Part shown: piece after piece, positions 1 through 9,345 of the stretch | Numbering within the stretch: position 1 is the first letter of the stretch | Layout of the letters: every line of letters begins with the position of its first letter | Translations under genes and position numbers: made by a program | Source: Litomosoides sigmodontis | Lineage: Eukaryota; Nematoda; Chromadorea; Rhabditida; Onchocercidae | NCBI GenBank assembly: GCA_963070105.1 | Contig: OY718806.1 | Coordinates: forward strand, 1,950,365 to 1,962,864 | Length of the DNA stretch: 12,500 nt | Reading direction: 5' to 3' | The notes under the pieces: model-generated | The model's database searches: none | Told to the model about the DNA's origin: nothing | Seen by the model: only the letters and a program-made list of their open reading frames with translations

Positions 1-496
1 AATGGAAAAAAATTTTAGGTGCGAAGAAAATAGGAAATGAGAGAATTAGAAGTGATTCTAACAGGGCACATCGTAGCAATACAAATTATAAATCTAAAAA
101 GAAAATGATGAAAAAAAAATTAGCGATTTTCAAGGACACGTGAAGTAAAATGAACTAACTGGTTTACACGCACTTTTTTTTTGATGTAACAAAATTGATT
201 TCATAGTGAAGTGAAATTACTACTCCCTATTGATTGAAGAATTTTCACTGAATTAAAACACTTGACATTGTAAATTATTTGCTCATACAAAAGCTCAGGT
301 ATTCCAAAATTTTTATTTCCCTATTAATAATTAAATATTTTTCACCGTACACATAATAAATCAGAGTAGGATTAAAGTAAGGAAATAAATGAATTAATTT
401 GAATTTTTTCTTCTTCTGAGCTTCAGTTATCAGATGTGAAGTTGTCTCCACTGGAACGTCATTCTTCATTACTCGAAATAACTTTTAACTAACTAG

Positions 497-604
497 CTAA
501 AGATGAAGACATCGTTACTCACAATTTATTTTAACTGTTAGCTGTCAATGCTAAAGATGAAGACATCGTTACTCACAATTTATTTTAACTGTTAGCTGTC
601 AATG
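497..604. repeat. Perfect 54-bp tandem duplication
   Basis: Two head-to-tail, letter-for-letter identical copies, 497-550 and 551-604, each starting CTAAAGATGAAGACATCG and ending GCTGTCAATG. There is no divergence between copies, so the duplication is recent or is an assembly artefact. It lies outside any gene I can support. Confidence 0.97.
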
Positions 605-2110
605 CTTACATTAGCAGATGTTTTAAATCAAATATTGGATGTTAAACTACAATTTTTTTTTCAAACTTTTTATTTTTAAATGTTGCTCGGCTGCTGATGT
701 GTGAAGTCCTGTCGTATCGTAAAACTATTTCACTTATAATTGAAAATGTGAAACAGTTAGCAAAAGAAATGCTACTAATTACTGCACGAATATCATATTA
801 CTACTGCCTTTTTTAGGAATGAAAAAAAAAGAATGAGCAACCATTTTTGACTGTATAGTTCAGCAAAAAAAAAAGTGGACTTTCTTAAATTCCGAATAGA
901 ACTTTTAAAATTACAGTTGATTGGATTTAATACATATTTATAAAGATCCAGCAAATTAGATAATTTAATCCTGCTCATTACAATAATTTATTTTTTCCTA
1001 AATCACCATAGCATGACCTGATCAATTAGAATTTGAGTTGGTTTATTATAAGTTAACAATCAATAACATCTCATTTTCTCGTTTTCAGCGGAAGTAAAAC
1101 AACGCAAAATTAAGCGACAATGTTTGTTTAAATAAAAATTTAATTTCGCTAAATTTTAATATAACAATTGGAAAAACTGTAAATATAATCGATTAGAAAT
1201 ATAAAATTTCCAATTGATACTACTACTGCATCAATGAAACGGTCAATGATATTAGCGCAAAAAATTAAATTTTCTTCAACCTAATAACAACATTTCGTGA
1301 ATTTAACAAGAAACTGCTAATTGTAAAATGCAGTAGAGAATTCATCTCGTTTTATTTGTCAAAGGCGAAATACACCTTTTTTTTTTTTCTTTTCCTCTTC
1401 CAACAGTAATTGAAAAATGCAATGTGGTAATTTTAAGAGAAACAAAAAAAAACACGCACACAACACAAATTACTTAAACAATTTTATTTTTTTTAGCTTT
1501 ATGCAACAAATGGAATAATTCAAAACAAATTTTTAAAAATTAAAAATCATAATTTCACAGATTGTAATTCGTATATCGTCAAATAGCCGTACTAAATGAA
1601 GAAACGAAAGATGTGGAGTGAAACACTTTAATGATACCTTATTAAATGCACTCAAAAATTAGCTTCCAAAAATTCATACGATAAACATGTTCGAGCGGAA
1701 ATATATGTTAGAAATTGGACGAGAAAAAGTTATGCTCAGTGAAGCAAACGAAATGTTATTGTTGAAGAATTTAATCGTTTTATACAGCCGAAGTGTACCA
1801 ATAAAAATCGACACTTTCAGCCCTTAAATTCATACTTTTCTCCAAATGCAAAAAATTTTGCTGAAATCATTAACTTGAAATTTTCCGAATAATAAAAATA
1901 CATAATTTTTTCATTCGCTCTTTTTTTTTGCATATAAAAGAAAGGAAGAAGTGAAAATGCACTCATTTTTTATTGTTCAAAACAACTTCTGCAATATATT
2001 TGAGGAAAAAAAAGCGAAAGATTTGAACGAAGACATTAAAGGTGTAAAAGTTTAGGAAAGAGTCAAAATTTTGTTAAAATAATATTAAATAATTTATGAT
2101 TCACAACAAT

Positions 2111-2123
2111 TGTGTATGTGTAT

Positions 2124-2207
<84 letters not shown>

Positions 2208-2237
2208 GTGTGTGTGTGTGTGTGCGTGTGTGTGCGC
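2111..2237. repeat. Long (GT)n microsatellite
   Basis: About 127 bp of alternating purine/pyrimidine: a (TGTATG)-like start, then a long pure GT run, then GT broken by GCGT units at the 3' end. A Cys/Val translation of this stretch is an artefact. Alternating GT/GC tracts can adopt Z-DNA and change length by slippage. Confidence 0.97.
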
Positions 2238-2736
2238 TTTTTTTTTAAATCTTCCTCAGCTTAATATTAATGGTTACTTCAAAGCAATTGAATTGACTGG
2301 GAACAATAAGCAATTGGTATAATGTAATAATAATTTCTTTTCCGTCAAAAATGTTTAGCAGTAAAATGAAATTTTTACAACGCCACACAACAAGTACTAA
2401 TATCCTAACTTTATGATTTTGTGAATTTTTTTCTCCTGTTGAAATAATTCCAGGCATAAATGAAAAACTGTAAACGTAACAGTAACGATCATCGGGCATT
2501 TTAGTCGTAATATAATATTTCTGGAAATTTTAGCAATCAATAAAAATGGTACAAACTTAAGGAATTCCTAAACCAAACATGGAATTAGTATTTTAAAAGA
2601 GGAAAACATAGAAATTCATTGATGTGCCTCTAATTATATATTTATATGAATCTTTGGGACTACTGGAAAAACAGGTTCTACAAAATGTTGCTGTAAGTAG
2701 TAAAATGTAAAAAAAAAAAAATTGAAAAACAGAGGT

Positions 2737-2757
2737 GAGAGAGAGAGAGAAAGAGGG
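2737..2757. repeat. Short GA tract
   Basis: A run of about seven GA units followed by AAGAGGG; a polypurine patch in otherwise AT-rich DNA. Confidence 0.8.
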
Positions 2758-3068
2758 AAAAGTAAACTGTTAAACACGGAGGAGTGGAACTAAAACTATA
2801 TTCTTTCACATATTTATAATTGTTTCCCATGAATGAGACGTAGAATCATTCATTGCAAATTATACATTTTGCCATTATAATAAATAAAAAGTAATATGTG
2901 ACATTTTGTAAAATTTAATAAAACATCCTAAAGTTTATAATTCAATTCTTCCTATTATTGAATTCGATGAATCATTCTAATCAAAATGAGCAAAAAAAAA
3001 TTCCTCAAACATCAATCCATGAAAAACACTAAGAATATAACTAAAATATTAGGATTAAAATAGTACAT

Positions 3069-3105
3069 GTGCGCGTATGCATATGCATGTGTGTGTGTGT
3101 GTGTG
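3069..3105. repeat. Short GT microsatellite with ATGCAT core
   Basis: GTGCGCGTATGCATATGCAT followed by a GT run ending at 3105. The ATGCATATGCAT core is self-complementary. It is similar in type to the longer GT tract 850 bp upstream. Confidence 0.85.
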
Positions 3106-3395
3106 GAAAGCGAAGGAAAAGGAATAGTTCCGTGCCCGGAATTTAAAATTAGGCCTATAGCATGGAATTGTGCAAAAGAAGTAAAAATATAATGTCTTCA
3201 AAAACTCGTGTTTCCTAAACTCTGCTAATCAAATTGTGTGTAACATTGGATGAAATTAGGTTTACAATTTGGAAATGTTATTAGACTTGAACATTGTGCA
3301 CACTTTAGATTTTTAATGAAAACTTTCTTCATGATATCCCAGTAATGCAATAATGTAAGACGAAAATTTCAAACTTAATCAACGAATCACATTGC

Positions 3396-3438
3396 CAATC
3401 AATAACAATACAAGGTTAAAATACCTCGTTATTGATTG
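3396..3438. repeat. Short perfect inverted repeat
   Basis: CAATCAATAAC at 3396-3406 pairs exactly with GTTATTGATTG at 3428-3438 across 21 bases. An 11-bp arm in AT-rich DNA may be chance. Confidence 0.5.
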
Positions 3439-4596
3439 AAAATATTTATAGAAATTATCTAAAAGTGCATGCAGTTTTCACAACATTTCATTCGCACACT
3501 CTTGCATTTTTCACCATTTTTACATAATAGATGGAAAGGAAGTTAGATCGATTGGATCAGTTATTGGAAAAGAAATTTTTGATATATGTTGAGAAAACAA
3601 AAATCAGTGATTAGCTAATAATTGCAAGTTGAAAAAGCACAGTGCAAAATTAGCAGTTAATCGATCATATGAATAAATATACTATTTATTGATTTTAACA
3701 AATAAACTATTTATGCGTTCATGAAATGGAATTTGTTGAAAAATGCTTTCATGCTTGAGGATTGTAATGAATTACTTGTAAAAGTGATGTGTTATAATTT
3801 TAGAGCTAACATTTAATTGAAAATTAATTAAATTATAATCTTACATGAAAATAACATCCTTATACTAAAAAAAAATTAAAAGTAATTGTTGAAAATTCAC
3901 AGTTACACTCATACTTAAAATTTTTTTTTTATTTACGTGTATAATTAATTAATCTGTACCAGTAAATTTTTTCTACTTGTATATTCGTCTCCATGCTATT
4001 GATTTTTAATACGACAGCTTGTTTTTTTTTTTGAAAAAAACAAAATGAAACAGTTTAATAAGAAAGCAAAAACATTAAACCCTTTGTAAAAATTATCGTT
4101 TACACATTTTTTACACGTATGTAAAGTGCAAAACAAAATTTGATAGAATGATATCTGCCGTGCTTCATCTTCTTTACCTCTTTGTTTATTCACAAAAGAA
4201 GCTGAGGTGAAAAAGAAAACAAAAGGAAGTGAAGAGATGGGAAAGTGCGTAACCTTGGTGACTAACAGTTTTCTTTTCTTCTTTCATTTTTTTTGTTTCA
4301 AATTTTTTTTAGATTATATGAAAGGGATAAGGAGTGAAAAGGTAGGACAAGAAAGAAGGGAGCAAAAAGTCATTTCATTAACACCAACATAATAATTACT
4401 ATGAAATTTTATAAAACAAAAAAGAAAAAAGCATGAAAGCTTTTACCTTTCTAACATTCATTTCAACTTTCACTCATTTAAAGGAAGTGAAAAAAATTGC
4501 AGAAGTAGACTAGTAGAATCGGAAAGAATGAAGAAAACGATTACGGAAGGTTCTTAAAACACAAAATTGCATATTATCTTAATTTTTGTAGCTTTT

Positions 4597-4631
4597 CTCC
4601 TTCTCTTTCTCTCTCTCTCTCTCTCTCTCCC
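4597..4631. repeat. CT microsatellite (polypyrimidine tract)
   Basis: TTCTCCTTCTCTTTC runs into about ten CT units and ends CCCGCTC. A short TATATATA run follows at 4642-4651. It could resemble a polypyrimidine tract before a splice acceptor, but no acceptor followed by an open exon is seen. Confidence 0.85.
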
Positions 4632-5794
4632 GCTCTACCTCTATATATATAAATGTCTGTGCATTTTATAATTTAAGTATTTATCATTAACATTATTCTA
4701 CATGGAACACACTTTCGTTAATTACTTATTTACATCGTTCTAAAGCAACGATGTTCCTCTTCATGTTATAATAGTATGTGCCATGAAAATTTGACAAAAT
4801 TATTCATTTATGCAATAGGTTAAAAGGAAAGAAGGGGAAAGGTCACGCATGAAAAAGACGAGTGGATAATTCTATTCATGTATGAATGATATGGAACTCC
4901 GTGAAATCTCTCATTTTAAATAGCGTAGCCTAAACTGAAAGTCTAATTTGATTTCGTTGAATTAAATTTATAGATTAAAATAAGAATATTGAAGAATCAT
5001 AATTAATTAGTCATACATACCAATCGCATCCAAAACAAATACTATTATCCAAATGAATGAAAGTTTTTTTGAGCTATTTTCTGATTTCCTGACCATTATG
5101 ATTGGAATGTGAAGTTTGGATCTGACTGAATCTTGAAAAGTTCAAAAATTTACAGCAATAATAACGACAGCAACAATTTTTCAGCAAAACTTGTTTATAT
5201 TTGTTAACGAACGGAATATTTTAGATTGTCTGACGAGACACCGATTGAAAATTCCAACTCTTTTGATAATTATGTTCCAAAATTACTTTAATACTTCAAA
5301 AGTTAATCCAAACAAAATTCAATTTTACATTTACATTTCTTTTCATAATTTTCTTAATGCACTTATTTTTTTTAAAGATAATGACTAGCTCTGCTTGAAT
5401 TCAATAAGCATACACAGAACCAAGCTGATATTTTTTTTCGCACCTTTAATATGTGTTTTGTTAAAAAAATTCTTCGCCCAAAAAAGCTTGGTAAACAGAC
5501 AACAAATAATTTCCTTTCGTTTTGACAAATTAAAATTCTTGCATACACTTTCATTCCTTGAGCAACTATCGATTTTACTAATGCAAGCTTTAATTATTCT
5601 ACTTTAGTTTGATAAGCAAAACATAAAATGGAGAGGAAGTGATAGATGTGAATATGAACTAAATAATTTTAAGAAATTAATAAATTTTCACAATATATAA
5701 ACAAGGAATTTACACGGAAAAAACTACCTGCAAAATCAAATTCATTATTAATTATCATAAGATCAACACAGTTTCGCAGAATAGGGAAGGGAGG

Positions 5795-5823
5795 ATATAC
5801 ATATACATATATATATATATATA
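5795..5823. repeat. AT microsatellite
   Basis: TATACATATACATATA leading into a pure (AT)n run, 29 bp in total. Confidence 0.85.
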
Positions 5824-6603
5824 AGCACACTTTTTTCAAGACATGAACTCTTCAAAATTTAAAAAACATCTACTCACTAGGCATAATTACTAGACACCAG
5901 ATATATCAGGTATGGTTTCAGACACCATATTTTTGTACTTCATGCAAAGATTATCACGGAACACATAAACGAGAACAAATTGTAATTAAAAAGTAATTAT
6001 GGGGAGCACTAATTCGTCTAGCAAAATACTGTAGTGGTGCCGTGTTTAATGTATTCAAAACATCCGAATGGCCTTTCCATCTCTCTGTTCAATGTGTTTA
6101 ACTAGATTTCGTATTATTAATGCGAACAAACCACTATAGCATGGAATTTACAAATTCCTGAGTTATTTTAAAAAAAGAAAAATGGGATGTCACGCAAGGG
6201 ATGGAATAATATTAAATTTACATATACCAAAAGATAGTTCCTGCAAGTGATGTTGAACAAATGGTAGAAGAAAGGAGAACTAAAAACCTCCTATTACGGC
6301 ACTATTTCCATCTTTGTAAATTTTATGCCGAAGTCGTTTGTGGAGATTAAGAATGTGAGTGTAACATATACAGCAAAAAGGAGAATTACGGCCCGAAAAT
6401 TTTACACAAGATTTTCACCACTATACCTTTGTCATCATTTTCATCCACGTTTTACAACAAATTTTGCCAAATAAAAGCACCAGATCCAATCAAATCAAAC
6501 AAACTGTGAAACAAGATTATAAAAATAACAATTTAGCAGTTTGAAAGGCTGAAAGTATAATAAAACAACAAAACAAGTAAAAACCATTTGTTACGTCTTC
6601 TTT

Positions 6604-6732
6604 TCATTCCACCACCTTTTCCAGCGATTTCTCATTTAGTGGTTTCAAGGAGAAACAACAAACCCTGAGGTGTGCACACAGCTGCCGAATAATCATTACG
6701 CAGTATAATGACAGGCTGGCGTAAGCATATAC
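6604..6732 (-). CDS. CEPT1: Phosphotransferase exon 9 (C-terminus and stop)
   Basis: Small terminal exon of 42 codons plus TGA, found by homology rather than length. [16 protein letters not shown] aligns with the human RYCVSVCNQIASHLHI segment near the C-terminus. The tail is [15 protein letters not shown], charged and presumably cytosolic. The acceptor is ATTTTAAG|GTATAT. It follows a 352-bp intron. With donor TTC|GTTTGC (exon 8 end 7085) the protein has about five more residues here than the human enzyme. With donor CTT|GTTTGT (end 7112) it has about four fewer. Confidence 0.8.
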   Translation of the reverse strand, partial: VYAYASLSLYCVMIIRQLCAHLRVCCFSLKPLNEKSLEKVVE

Positions 6733-9311
6733 CTTAAAATTAAGAGTTATGATTGATTATAAATGTTAATACACTTTTCAAACAGGTGAGAGTCCAGGTC
6801 TACTGACAAGAGACTCATTCTAGAGCAAGTGACTGTGTGTTGAATGCGGTTTAAAATATGAATTAAGGGTTAAATAGTACCACTTCACTGCTTGCACCGG
6901 TAATAGTTCATATAAATAAAATTTCAGTACGAAATTAAGCATAAAACTTTTGCTCTTCACTGTTTGTATTATGTGTACGAAATTATGAATTTTGATTTCA
7001 AAGGATCGCTTAAGATGATTATCCGAAGTAACTGTAACAACTAATTAATAGTCGAAATTTTGGAAAAATGCGATATGCGCAAACGAAGGAAAAACTTGCT
7101 GTGGCACAAACAAGAAGATAAAACTCGTTCAATGGCATATCATAATACTGATTAAGCATCATCATCAAAGGCGAGAGATAGATCCAATCCCACATTGCTA
7201 ATTCACTTCGACTCATGTGCGCTACTATTAATCTGAAATTTTCCGATTTTTCACTTCAGTAACATATATAGAAAACTGATTTAGCAAGAAATCAGTGCAA
7301 AAGAAAAAATTATGAATTGTTATATTGAAACTTCCTGTATCGTTTCAAAAATCTAATATAGCTGAGGCAACATTAAAGTAGAAATAAGTATTGTCTTCAA
7401 AGTTCCGTTCCTTATGTTATTCTTTTCTGCAAGCATAAATTTGTAGAAATTTTAATTAACACTACAAATATATTAACTTGAGGAAGCACACTGAAGTGGA
7501 AGTGGATATCTAATAATAATATAAGCTCACCTCAAAGTAGCTTTCGTTGAGACTGCACCAAGACATAAAGCGAATAAAGTGATGTGATCATCGTAAACAG
7601 CTGTTACTGATTTACTGTATATCATGCAAAATGGTGTTATCATCATCAGCAATGGTATCAACGGTGATAAAACGGATGTGTCCTAAAATTTATGTTGAGT
7701 CTCAAGACAATTTGACAAAATCTACAATTATAAAAAGCTTAAAATTTGAACTTACCGCAACTGTTGATCCATTCTTTCCTATACCTCCAGTAACGACATC
7801 TACGAGATAATCGCTAATCTGAGATATGCACATTAAGGAGGAGATGAAAATGGCCACATACTTTAAACTGATATGCAGGAACTGAAAGAAATTAGAGCTC
7901 TTAATGAAAGAATTCAAATTGACTCTTCGGTTCCACAGATATTCGTATATTGACATCAAAAACTGAAAGCGATAGCACTAAAATAACCTGTTTCGTCCAA
8001 AAACCTGTGCCAAATATAGATGTTACTAGCAAAACGACTAAAATAGTCATCTGCGCCTCAGTAACGTCAAATCTGAAAAACATACCAGTATTTGTTGTAT
8101 TTTTCGAATTTGCAAGGACACAAATCAAAATTCAAATTATTTTATCTTAAAGCATATCCTGACACCAACCTAGTCATAAGACCACAAAAAATTAGTAGAA
8201 GAACTTGCTTTGCAAATTTCAAACGTCCTGTACAATACGTACTCCAGTGTGCACAATAAAAAAGCACAACAGATGATACGGTCACAAAGAGCACAACGTA
8301 GCGCTCTTGTCCCAATAACATCGCATAACAAATGTTCAGCGTAACAAGCACTGAATTGTTCATATTAGTGCGAAAAATTGTTAAATAAGCTGAAAAAAAT
8401 AGGGGCAACACCAAAGCTATCGCATTCATAACCCACACGATGATGATGAATAGGAATAAGCAAAAACCAAACAACATAACTTCTTATGGTAGCAAGTAGC
8501 GATTTTTAAATATTACATAAATATCAAACCTTGGGACATGGCGTCGCAACCGTGATCGAACAGCTCACCTAGAGGCGAACTAGAGTCTGTACGACGGGCC
8601 TGCTTCCCGTCAGTAGCATCCAAGGTTTGGTATAAAAATACGCCAAGTGCTGCTTGAAAATATGCCCAGGATGATGCCTGCAATAAAAGAGGTAACTGCT
8701 TTATAAGTACATAATATTTAGAAGTTTGTCCCTGTCGCTGTACCAAAACAAATTTAATGTAGATGGTGGGTGGCATAACGAAGTTAAACTTACGGCAATT
8801 TTGGCATCATATGAGAAAGAGGCCAAGATGAGCACAGTTATAAGGTTTATAAAAAATCCCGACATAGTGATTACATTTGGAGCAACCCACATAGGATAGA
8901 ATTGAACCACATATTCCCAAAACCTGGAATGCAGTTAGCAACGAGCTCACATTTCTCGTGCGTTCATTTGCTAATATACATTCTCAAGAAAATTTGTTAC
9001 TAGTTTCCTTATGCTTTGAACTGCTACTGTTAGCTCATTAAGGACACATAGTTGAAGTCAAGGAGATATCCCTCGAGATTTGTAATAGCTTAATTAATTT
9101 TTTACAAGCTTGAAAATGAATTTAAAATTGAGAATTGGCGTGGAAATCGTTTTAAAAAATACCGTTTCATGCAGTACTCATCAAGCCACGATGTATCAAC
9201 TGAAGAATATTTATGCTCTCGTAAGCGGTCCATTTGAGCAACTCGAAGCTGGCAATCACCTTCTAAATAATCTTCCCATGCACTACGTACTGACCATTTC
9301 ACGTATTCCAT
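6604..9311 (-). CDS. CEPT1: Choline/ethanolamine phosphotransferase, nine exons, complete
   Basis: Final Kennedy-pathway enzyme: it transfers phosphocholine or phosphoethanolamine from a CDP-alcohol to diacylglycerol in ER/Golgi-type membranes. Exons, in transcript order: 9311-9163, 8923-8794, 8677-8530, 8350-8209, 8072-7988, 7881-7756, 7682-7531, 7232-7085, 6732-6604 (TGA 6606-6604). The spliced product is 402 residues; human CEPT1/CHPT1 are just over 400. The motif D(x2)DGxxAR(x8)G(x3)D(x3)D is complete: D113, D116, G117, A120, R121, G130, D134, D138, with His135 inside [17 protein letters not shown] lies at 249-258 and [10 protein letters not shown] at 312-321. FYCAHW and FDVTEAQ also match the family. 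About ten hydrophobic segments follow a soluble N-terminus, as expected. ATG 9311 is chosen because an in-frame TAG lies two codons upstream. LFDHGCD and GGxGKNGST favour CEPT1/CHPT1 over EPT1, but choline versus ethanolamine preference cannot be read here. The least certain junctions are the donors of introns 4, 5 and 8. No AATAAA was found close after the stop. Confidence 0.93.
8073..8208 (-). other. CEPT1: Intron 4, probable GC-AG intron
   Basis: Using donor AAA|GCAAGT at 8208-8207 and acceptor TTTTTCAG at 8074-8073 gives the junction GRLKFA-K-FDVTEAQ, the continuity expected from human TLRFGIIDVTEVQ. GCAAGT is the usual strong form of a GC donor. The alternative GT donor (AG|GTTGGT, 8169-8168) is in the same phase but adds 13 mostly hydrophobic residues not present in the family. 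Confidence 0.7.
8530..8677 (-). CDS. CEPT1: Phosphotransferase exon 3 (catalytic motif)
   Basis: Encodes residues 94-142, including the whole catalytic signature [10 protein letters not shown]...[10 protein letters not shown]. It starts in phase 0 after TTGCAG and ends one base into a codon at CAAG|GTTTGA. This exon is the strongest single piece of evidence for the gene. In this family the aspartates hold the divalent metal and the CDP-alcohol pyrophosphate. Confidence 0.96.
9163..9311 (-). CDS. CEPT1: Phosphotransferase exon 1 (N-terminus)
   Basis: Encodes residues 1-49 plus two bases of Arg50. Family homology starts near residue 22: [14 protein letters not shown] aligns with the LSRHQLKRLEEHRY region of human CEPT1. 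The first 21 residues ([10 protein letters not shown] and onward) have no match that I recognise. The donor is CG|GTATTT, and the frame is completed by G at the start of exon 2, giving [10 protein letters not shown] across the junction. Confidence 0.88.
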
Positions 9312-9345
9312 AGTTCTCTAAATTCCCTATGCAATTATATAAGCT
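9312..9345 (-). promoter_or_regulatory. 5' UTR with candidate splice-leader acceptor
   Basis: On the minus strand a run of eight T followed by AG (AG at 9345-9344) lies 32 bases before the ATG at 9311. Such a site can receive a trans-spliced leader, as is common in nematodes, or a cis-spliced 5' UTR exon. The 32-base leader carries an in-frame TAG two codons before the ATG. Which kind of splicing is used cannot be told from DNA alone. Confidence 0.5.

Larger units (their letters stand above)
1..6603. other. AT-rich region without a supported gene
   Basis: No reading frame here shows a recognisable domain, a coding-like composition or a convincing exon with both splice sites. The open frames present are under about 85 codons, and those read so far are rich in Phe, Leu, Ile, Lys and Asn, as random AT-rich sequence gives. 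Simple repeats in this stretch are listed separately. The part nearest 6603 must include the 3' UTR of the phosphotransferase gene, but no clear poly(A) signal was found to bound it. Confidence 0.7.

Noticed and set aside
1165..1216. 10-bp inverted repeat CAATTGGAAA / TTTCCAATTG
   Set aside because: Short arms with a 32-base loop in AT-rich DNA are expected by chance.
2110..2322. 70-codon plus-strand open frame rich in Cys and Val
   Set aside because: It is a translation of the GT microsatellite; the period-two repeat simply lacks stops.
5996..6112. Slightly GC-richer patch with short open frames on both strands
   Set aside because: Three different frames look equally plausible and none exceeds about 36 codons or matches a known protein; it may simply be 3' UTR.
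7963..7987. A 25-nt GT...AG stretch in exon 5/intron 5 that would give a 27-residue insertion (from [10 protein letters not shown] onward)
   Set aside because: It is too short for a spliceosomal intron in nematodes, and the insertion has no counterpart in the family. The 106-bp intron explains the region.
7950..8150. Plus-strand open frame of 66 codons
   Set aside because: It is antisense to phosphotransferase exon 5 and its flanking introns, whose reading on the minus strand has clear family homology.
9110..9313. Plus-strand open frame of 67 codons
   Set aside because: It is the antisense shadow of exon 1.
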